From positions 101,004,020 through 101,068,019 of the forward strand of contig OX235272.1 of assembly GCA_944472155.2 (NCBI GenBank): a DNA stretch of 64,000 nucleotides, written 5' to 3'. Source of the stretch: Trichobilharzia szidati (taxonomy: Eukaryota; Platyhelminthes; Trematoda; Strigeidida; Schistosomatidae). The notes under the pieces were generated by a model. It was given only the letters and a program-made list of their open reading frames with translations, ran no database searches and was not told where the DNA came from. The translations under genes and the position numbers were made by a program. This document shows positions 57,615-64,000 of this stretch, in pieces; within the stretch, counting starts at the first letter, position 1, and each line of letters opens with the position of its first letter.

Positions 57615-58070
57615 TATTATACCCTTGGGTTCCAAGTGGGACATACGGCTTCAACAACACATCTGCACTTTGACCTATCTTCTGACGTCCTCTTCACCTG
57701 CCTGCCCCCACGATTGCCCATAATCATTCATCTCCTCCTCTCCAACACACCATCTCCTCCATGCCACCCTCGCAGCGACGACCCACTCGTCACTTAGCAG
57801 ACACTTTCCACTCAAGTGATGGCCTGTAATGCACGCGATGTCATTCGACGATTTCCTCATTGTATGCCCGATCAATCCATCTCCATTTTCTCCTACCTAT
57901 TTGTTGAGCGATCACCTCTAGTCTAGTGTTTTTTTTCCTTGCTGGCCATTTGATCTTCAGTATGGAGCGAGTGAATGCAACTGTTGATAAAAGTTGGTAG
58001 CTGGCTGTTGGAAATCGTTTTCATGACCCTCAGTGCAAGTTTCTGACCCGTATAGATGAATAGTAATACA
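57615..58070 (-). mobile_element. Family B non-LTR 3' fragment
   Basis: Reverse copy. The tail CCGTATGTCCCACTTGGAACCC is next to ATTATTATTATT; then IGHTMRKSSNDIACITGHHL and VTWRR-type remnants; and the LKIKWPA-like segment near 57950. 5'-truncated. Confidence 0.75.
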
Positions 58071-58074
58071 ATTA

Positions 58075-58825
58075 TTATTGTCTCTGTTATTAACAGCAAA
58101 ATTGATGATATTTCATAGCCATCATTGTCAAGTTAATTAGAGTAGTGCCCCTCTGGACGAGGCTCATAGTCTTTCACCTGTATGTTATCCACGTTGTTAG
58201 CGTATAACACCTTCTTCGAATCCAAACAGCTAACTTCTTCTTGTCAAACAAAATGTTTCTTTGAAGATCTATCTTCAAGACGTGAGCAAAAAAATGACGA
58301 TCTGGTACTATGACAACAACAACAATTGAAGTTATGAAAGTTTTGTGTACATCATGATGAGGCTGTTTAGAAATGCTCCTTGTGATTAAATTGTTCAGTA
58401 AGCGTCAGCAAAAAGTAGTTCGAATCAAACAGGCGTTTGCAATCATGTTAGTGCTAAGGCGAGCTTTGCTTTCCGAGACTAAAGAACCTGTTGGTTAAAG
58501 GTTTTGTCTGCATTATATCTTTGGTGACAGTGTGATGATATCAGACATCGAATTGAGAAAATACGCTTCCCAGACGCTAGTATTAGGCCTAAAACACCGT
58601 TAAAATACCAAGCTATTCAGTAACGGTGACGGTAAGGCGACGGGAAACGATAGAGATCTTAATTTAAATACTATTGAGCAATTTACCCCTATCAAAACCT
58701 GTTCATCAGACTCTTGCATTCCATACTGATGTTCCTGATATAGTTTTCAGTGGTGAAATCGATAAGAATTTAAGTAGAAGCCAGCATTTCTCATAAGATA
58801 AAAAATAATACAATCTATGCAGACT
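58075..58825. other. No recognisable feature
   Basis: AT-rich sequence upstream of exon 1 of the visible gene. No exon, gene or repeat family recognised. Confidence 0.4.
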
Positions 58826-58829
58826 TTAA

Positions 58830-59990
58830 TGAATGCGATTACCAAACATCAATGAAAAAAATTGAAAGAGGGGATCCAAACACCTGTTCAGTTTGAAGGA
58901 AGTATTACTAGTGAATAACTACCCACCAGAATTTATTCAAAAATATGTGAAGAACCGTAGAAAAACTAAGATTAGCAATAAAAATGACGAAAATAAAATA
59001 AAACTCAGTCTCCGTAGTAATGCCGTATAAAGAAGGAACGTCAGAGGCCGGCCTTACGTAGGATTCTCAATGAGACTGGAATTAGACCGGCATTTAAACC
59101 AAGCAACCAACTTACTCTCTTAGTTGCAAACTTTGTTTTTTTTTGGCTTTAGGACCCAACAGAACCAATCAAGAAGAATAATTTAATCTGCCAAATAGCA
59201 TACAAATAATGACTGTTAGTGAGGTCAATTACATAGGTCATCAAACTAGTAGATCGGGGTCAACTAGATTATTAGAACACAAAAAATTTAGCTGGACACA
59301 GAATTATGATTGACCCTGCTAAGCTAAATAACCTAGAAAAACAGAGCTCAGCCATTGTATTTCATTGATTTGCATGTAATAACAAAATAGGTTGGGTGGG
59401 ATAGGGTGAGAGTATTAAAAAGTAATAATAGGTGGAGAGAGACAGAGAGGTTAAACACTACAGCTTTGTTTATCTACTCAACACTGTACACGTGTAATCG
59501 GAATGACGCAACTCCTGAAGCGGGTATATGGAAAGTAGCAACAAACAACAAAGAGGAATTGGAAAGAGAGAGAGAAGGAGAGAAAATACCTATAAGACAA
59601 ATTGTGAAAACGTGTGACTAAAATTGATTGCTGATTATGAGTGGTAACAACACATTATGCTCGACACGTTCTCATCCACTTGTTAGTATTGCATCATCAT
59701 CATGACTGTGTAATATTTGAAATAAACTTATCTAATATGGAATTACATTTCAGAACAGTGTCCAAGGTGTACACTTACATTAATAGGTCATTCAGGCCTG
59801 TATGTAGCCTCAGTCGGTATGATGCGGTTATCCTGGATTCCACTGCTATTCACCACCAATAAACTGACTTTCATGAATGTAATTAACAGTGCGATAATGC
59901 AATTACCAAAGGTCAATAGAAAGAAATGAAAGTCGGAACCCAAACACCCATGCAGTATAATTAGTTACCACCTTTGTCCGAAAATATACA
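58830..59990 (+). mobile_element. PLE family D remnant with hammerhead tail and second fragment
   Basis: Plus-strand pieces: TPVQFEGSITSE; LRRILNETGIRPAFKPSNQL; LLVANFVFFW; and a QTGRSTR-like remnant near 59250. The terminal region 59400-59820 follows. It ends in the 3' half of an Sm-alpha hammerhead (TATCCTGGATTCCACTGCTA at 59829-59848). After this, 59868-59990 repeats the start (TGACTTTCATGAATG, GAACCCAAACACCCATGCAG). Confidence 0.65.
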
Positions 59991-60105
59991 TTTTTACATT
60001 TTATTACATTTTAAAACTTTTTCATTTATCTGTCATATTATTTTGTATATATTACTGAGGTGTGACATTAAAAATTCATATAAGTTACTGGAATTAACAA
60101 AATTG

Positions 60106-60126
60106 CGTTACATTACATTACATTAC
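60106..60126 (+). repeat. ATTAC pentanucleotide repeat
   Basis: Four tandem units of TTACA/ATTAC at this position. Confidence 0.8.
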
Positions 60127-60276
60127 ACACCAGACAACCAAAATCCGGTTCACATTTTCTATTGACCCTATTAATAATAAAATCTAACCGGTTCTAGGTG
60201 ATTGTAGCAAACCTAATACAGGTTGAATATTGATTAACGAACAGAAATGCAAAAAAAGCTGCTCAAAAACGCATTT

Positions 60277-60516
60277 CTATTCAGTCTTCACACTAGAAAA
60301 ACTAGAAGATTTGGCCAAATTCCTTGTCATAATCTCTAAGTAACAGCCTCTAAAAACGTTGCAGTATAACTGATTAGTTGTGACGGCATTGAAATGCATC
60401 CTAGTTAGACTGTTTTCTTCATAATCACTGTCTGAAAAATTATGCGATTCACTGATATATCTCAGAATGGACATTTGTGGTGTTTGTGTTGTTCTGTAAT
60501 TTAAAAGAAGAGGCAT
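60277..60516 (-). other. Unidentified coding-like frame
   Basis: Minus frame of 79 codons ending in a stop (RTTQTPQMSILRYISESHNF, SDSDYEENSLTRMHF, CNVFRGCYLEIMTRNLAKSS). An acceptor-like TCTTTTAAATTACAG lies 5' of it at about 60494. No donor of the GTAAG type is present, so if it is an exon it would be terminal. Not recognised as any family; it does not fit the Ig gene's phase chain. May be chance. Confidence 0.25.
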
Positions 60517-60894
60517 TCAGCGAAGAGTTACTCCTCTTTTTCGGCGATATCATTCTCACGCTGTACAATTACATATTTATATACTAAATTATCTTAGCAA
60601 CAAAAGGAATGTTTACAAAGATGTGGCATTGGAATTGTAAATTCTGGGTACACAATTTCGTTAATGGGTTAGAAACTAAAGTAAGATCAAACAAGCAAGT
60701 TGAGTGACGTAATCTAAATGACGGAGGTGAGTAGAGCTCAGTTAGAATTAAAATTGAACAAAAGTCAAATTAACAACAGTGGTGATAAGGCTACTGACTT
60801 AATAGGGGGTGGGGGGGAAGAAAACATTATACAATTAAGAAACAAACAAGCAAAAGAAAAAGACGAGACGAAAATTACGTAATTGGTGTTAAGA

Positions 60895-62220
60895 TAGGTC
60901 AGGTCCACTGCAGATTTAAAGACTGAACAAACTTCTTTTGTATGCGGAGTTCAGGTTTTAACATGTGAATTTTCATTGCTTCTGCTGTATAAATAAGTTG
61001 GATTCGTACTCTTTTAGCGAAATTCCCGAGTGTTCTGTGGGTAACGTTGAAGTTGGTTTGAGGGTTTGCTTGGTGTCCTGATTCGATCAGGTGTTCCAGA
61101 ATAGAGCTTCGTAGAGACCTTTTTCCTCCTTTATAAAACCATTGTAACGAAAGAAGACAAGGGCCAGGCAACAGATCGTTTATTGAGAAAATCAAGAGAT
61201 GTTTATTGATTTTTATGTACATTAGTATTCGTCATTTTATCAGAGAAGCAACGTCTTCTGATTGGTTTTTCTTGCTAAAGGTTATATTGTACTGCTTGTG
61301 ACCGTTGCTTACAAAGTTATCCACATATCCGCCTACGCTAATTCTGCTATGATCGGTTGTTGAGTTCCTCAAGGTTAGGCTTTGTCTCTGTTTTTTCTGA
61401 TGACCCCTGTTCGGGACGTAAACACTGGCGTAAATTTTTGTTTACAATTTAGGCTTGCAGACAACTCTCACTACACTCTGACTGTGGGTAAGTGTTCAGG
61501 AATACGTTTGGATAGCAAACGCTGGGTATGGCCAGTAACTTAGCTAGCTCCACCCGAGCAGATGAATTCGTAGATGCACATTGATGAGGCCAGCAGTGGT
61601 ATCTTATCCTTCACGTTCAAATGAATCATTGGCCTCGCAGAGAGGGTTATTCGGAGTTCAGCCACGGAGAAGGTTTTCTTCGATGATTGGGATAGGCGGT
61701 TTCTCAGTAACTCTGCCGATGAGTCTCCATTGAATTGTGGATTCAGGTAGAGAAGTTTTTAGGAAGCAGAAGGTGTGAGTGGTTTTGGTGGTTTAGGTTC
61801 CATAGATTTTGTGATAACACGCTCTGGATAGCCATTTTCGAGGAGGATTCTCTTCAGAGTGTTTAGCTCCTCTTCCATAATATCACGGCTGCAAATACTG
61901 CGGATTCTGTGGCTCATTAAACGGATCAGGTGTCATTCTGTATATAGGGGCACTAAACTATGACAGTAAACAATTTGTCCGTTTCATGTTGGCTTTCTGT
62001 AAATGGATCTTCTTAGTGTTCCGTCTTGTTAATTGGACATCCAGAAAAGATACTTTTGAGTCGGATTCCTTCCCTAGAGTGAACTGAATTGCTGAATGGC
62101 AGCTGTTGAAGAAGTTCAAGATGTTCTCCTCATTGCTGGAGATAATGAAAGTGTCGTCCACGTATCTCTTGTAAAACCCAAAGTGGTCAGTCATTTTGTG
62201 TAAATGCAATAAGAAAACGG
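60895..62220 (-). mobile_element. PLE remnant with RT and endonuclease, carrying an insertion
   Basis: From right to left on the minus strand: RT with FYKRYVDDTFIISSNEENIL (catalytic YVDD) and DSKVSFLDVQLTRRN; the linker LNTLKRILLENGYPERVITK and QFNGDSSAELLRNRLSQSSK; the Cys motif CIYEFICSGGAS and RIPEHLP. About 330 nt of unrelated sequence (about 61145-61480) interrupts here. Then come FYKGGKRSLRSSILEHLIES and RIQKKFVQSLNLQWT. The most complete PLE in the window, but broken by stops and the insert. Confidence 0.85.
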
Positions 62221-62411
62221 ATTTAATTCTTTGATCTTATCCTTAAAGTTAAACAACAACTATATTCACAAAGTTCGTGTTTTAGTTTCTAGACCTGTTA
62301 ATGAAAATTTGACTGGGGATAATATTTGGATACATCTAGATGGTGACCATATTAGTAGAGATGTAATTAAAATTATCTGTGTTAACCAAAAAATCGAAAT
62401 TTATTATTTTT

Positions 62412-63420
62412 ACTCCCTTGAGTTCCGTGTGGAACATAGGGCTTCAACAACACATCTCCACTTTCTTCCATTTTCTGCCGTCGTCTTCAGCCGGTTGACT
62501 TCAGGAATGCCCATAATCTCTTATCTCCTCCTACTCAACAAACGATATCCTGCATGTCAACCTCGCACTGACAACCCACTCGTCTTTCCTCATTGGGAAC
62601 CTGCTGGAGTAATATTCTCTATTGCGTGCGATGTCATCTGACAACTTCCTCATTGGCGTATTCCCGATCCATCTCCATGTTCTCCTAGATATTCGCTGTG
62701 CAATCGGCTCTCACCTGTTGGTTTGTTCCCAGCCAGAGTTCCTTGTTGCTTCTTCTCTCTGACTCTTTGGTCTTTAGTATGCAGCGAAGGCGGCTGTCGA
62801 TAGAAGTCTGTAACTTGTTGGAAATTCTTCCCGTGGCACGGAGTGCATGTTTCTCACCCATATAAAAGAAGTAACTGACTGACTTCACATTTGTGTTGAA
62901 AATCCGAATCTTGATGTTGATGCTGAGGTGGAGTGCAGATGATTTCCACATTGGTTTCAGCTTGATGAAGGCGTATGTTACCTTTCAGATTCTCGCTGGC
63001 TGACTGACTTTGACATCTTTATCCGTGCTGTCCGCCTGTGGTTGAAACCGTAGTGCCTAGGTATATAAGTGAAAGAGGTAACCTCTGTCGAAACTCTCCC
63101 GTTGATAGTGAATGGTGCTGGTCATTTTTGCTGTTTGTAGTTGGTTGGTTGGTTGGTTGTCTACATCACCTCCGCCTCCACCTCCTCTATGTTCAACTGG
63201 AGTCCTGTCTTCACCTCCAGCTAGCCTCTTCATCTAGTTTGTTGGTTTTCGCCTGCCTGCCTACCTGCCTGCAAGTCTTCGAGTTCGTGTGATTTTAAAC
63301 ATAAATCATCCACTCGCGAAATCTACATCTTCGAGAGTCTGATCATCCGTCAGTTCAACCTATTCCTGTCTTCTCACTCCCTGTTCACAGTCTGGCGGCG
63401 CATAATCAGGTCCACCACAA
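62412..63420 (-). mobile_element. Family B non-LTR retrotransposon copy
   Basis: Reverse copy. The tail CCCTATGTTCCACACGGAACTC is at about 62418; then the TWRR-type domain; ALHLSINIKIRIFNTNVKSV, ISNKLQTSIDSRLRCILKTK and KELWLGTNQQ. The RT-distal end is near 63400 (LRRQTVNRE-like). A TTGG tetranucleotide run lies at 63141-63158. Frames broken. Confidence 0.8.
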
Positions 63421-63724
63421 TGCACCACCAACAAATCGAAAAATGTGAACTAATTTTGCAGTTCTCCCTTGGCAGTTTAGTAAGTTTATATGGGTAATGT
63501 TTTTATCATAATCGGTCTACAAGAAGAAAGGTACATCATTCATTACCAGAGCACAACAACTACACACCAAACTGGATTGTGACATACAAAAAAAAGATAA
63601 ATTTATGATTCATTTTAGAGGAATATTTTGTACTACTCATTAATATTTCGCCTAAAAATAACTCCTTGATATCCACTCCCCTCATACATCATAAAATGTA
63701 CTCCCGTCGAATACACAAGTCATT

Positions 63725-64000
63725 AATATTTAAGTGTTGGTTTGTAGGGATTTGATTGGTTGCAGGATTTTCACAAACCAACACTTGAATATCAATGAGG
63801 TGCTCACTAGCGACTTGCCCTATTCAGGTAGGTAGTTACCTGGGGTTCTAGTGAGAAGTCGTGAACAGTAGGGTTCAGCAGGTCGGGTGTGAGGACAAAT
63901 ACTCGCCGAAGACATTGGCTAAGGGTCGCGCTATGTCGTGAATTGGCAGAAGTTAGAATTCACGGACCATTGGATCGGGTCCCAGTGGCTTAATGGTGTG
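63725..64000 (+). repeat. Family E repeat, runs off the window
   Basis: Palindromic start (AAGTGTTGGTTTGT at 63732-63745 and its complement at 63773-63786), then TCTAGTGAGAAGTCGTGAAC, TTGGCAGAAGTTAGAATTCA and GATCGGGTCCCAGTGGCTTA (start of the tRNA-like unit). The body is almost identical to 11965-12125. Confidence 0.8.

Noticed and set aside
1..64000. Spliced-leader RNA gene, CRISPR array or bacterial-type system
   Set aside because: Looked for a leader-type conserved exon followed by a donor, for regular short direct repeats with spacers, and for operon-like gene packing. None present; the window is ordinary repeat-rich eukaryotic DNA.

Overview
The window looks like a schistosome (blood-fluke) genome segment. 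It is AT-rich and dominated by transposable elements. It carries tRNA-derived SINEs, decayed Sm-alpha-type hammerhead-ribozyme repeats, many Penelope-like element (PLE) remnants with the GIY-YIG-type endonuclease tail, and two families of non-LTR retrotransposons of the kind known from Schistosoma. Species cannot be fixed from sequence alone.

One host gene is visible. It lies on the minus strand and enters from beyond the right side (5') and leaves through the left edge (3'). Twelve exons can be placed between 56893 and 2129: 56741-56893, 49486-49584, 45922-46807, 39970-40269, 36596-37000, 24276-24745, 21696-21856, 17660-17826, 13629-14089, 11478-11662, 9350-9802 and 2129-2328. All have AG/GT borders and the reading phases chain without a gap (0-0, 0-0, 0-1, 1-1, 1-1, 1-1, 1-0, 0-2, 2-1, 1-0, 0-0, 0-2). 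The encoded segment of about 1290 residues begins with helical, spectrin-like sequence and a polar Asn/Ser-rich linker, then has eight immunoglobulin-like domains. This is the layout of giant muscle proteins of the obscurin/UNC-89/titin class. The sixth exon holds either a 74-nt intron or a frameshift.

The introns (1.7 to 11.8 kb) hold nearly everything else. There are about fifteen PLE remnants, several bounded by long inverted arms; ten copies of a non-LTR family B (RTE/SR2-like) and three of a family A; SINEs whose 3' tail matches family B; a tRNA-headed repeat family E that often folds back on itself; three Sm-alpha loci with degenerate hammerhead cores; a three-copy unclassified repeat C; and a degenerate (CCCTAA)n tract. 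None of the mobile-element reading frames is intact. No tRNA, rRNA, CRISPR or operon structure is present. The right end (57-64 kb) holds only repeats and one unexplained short reading frame.
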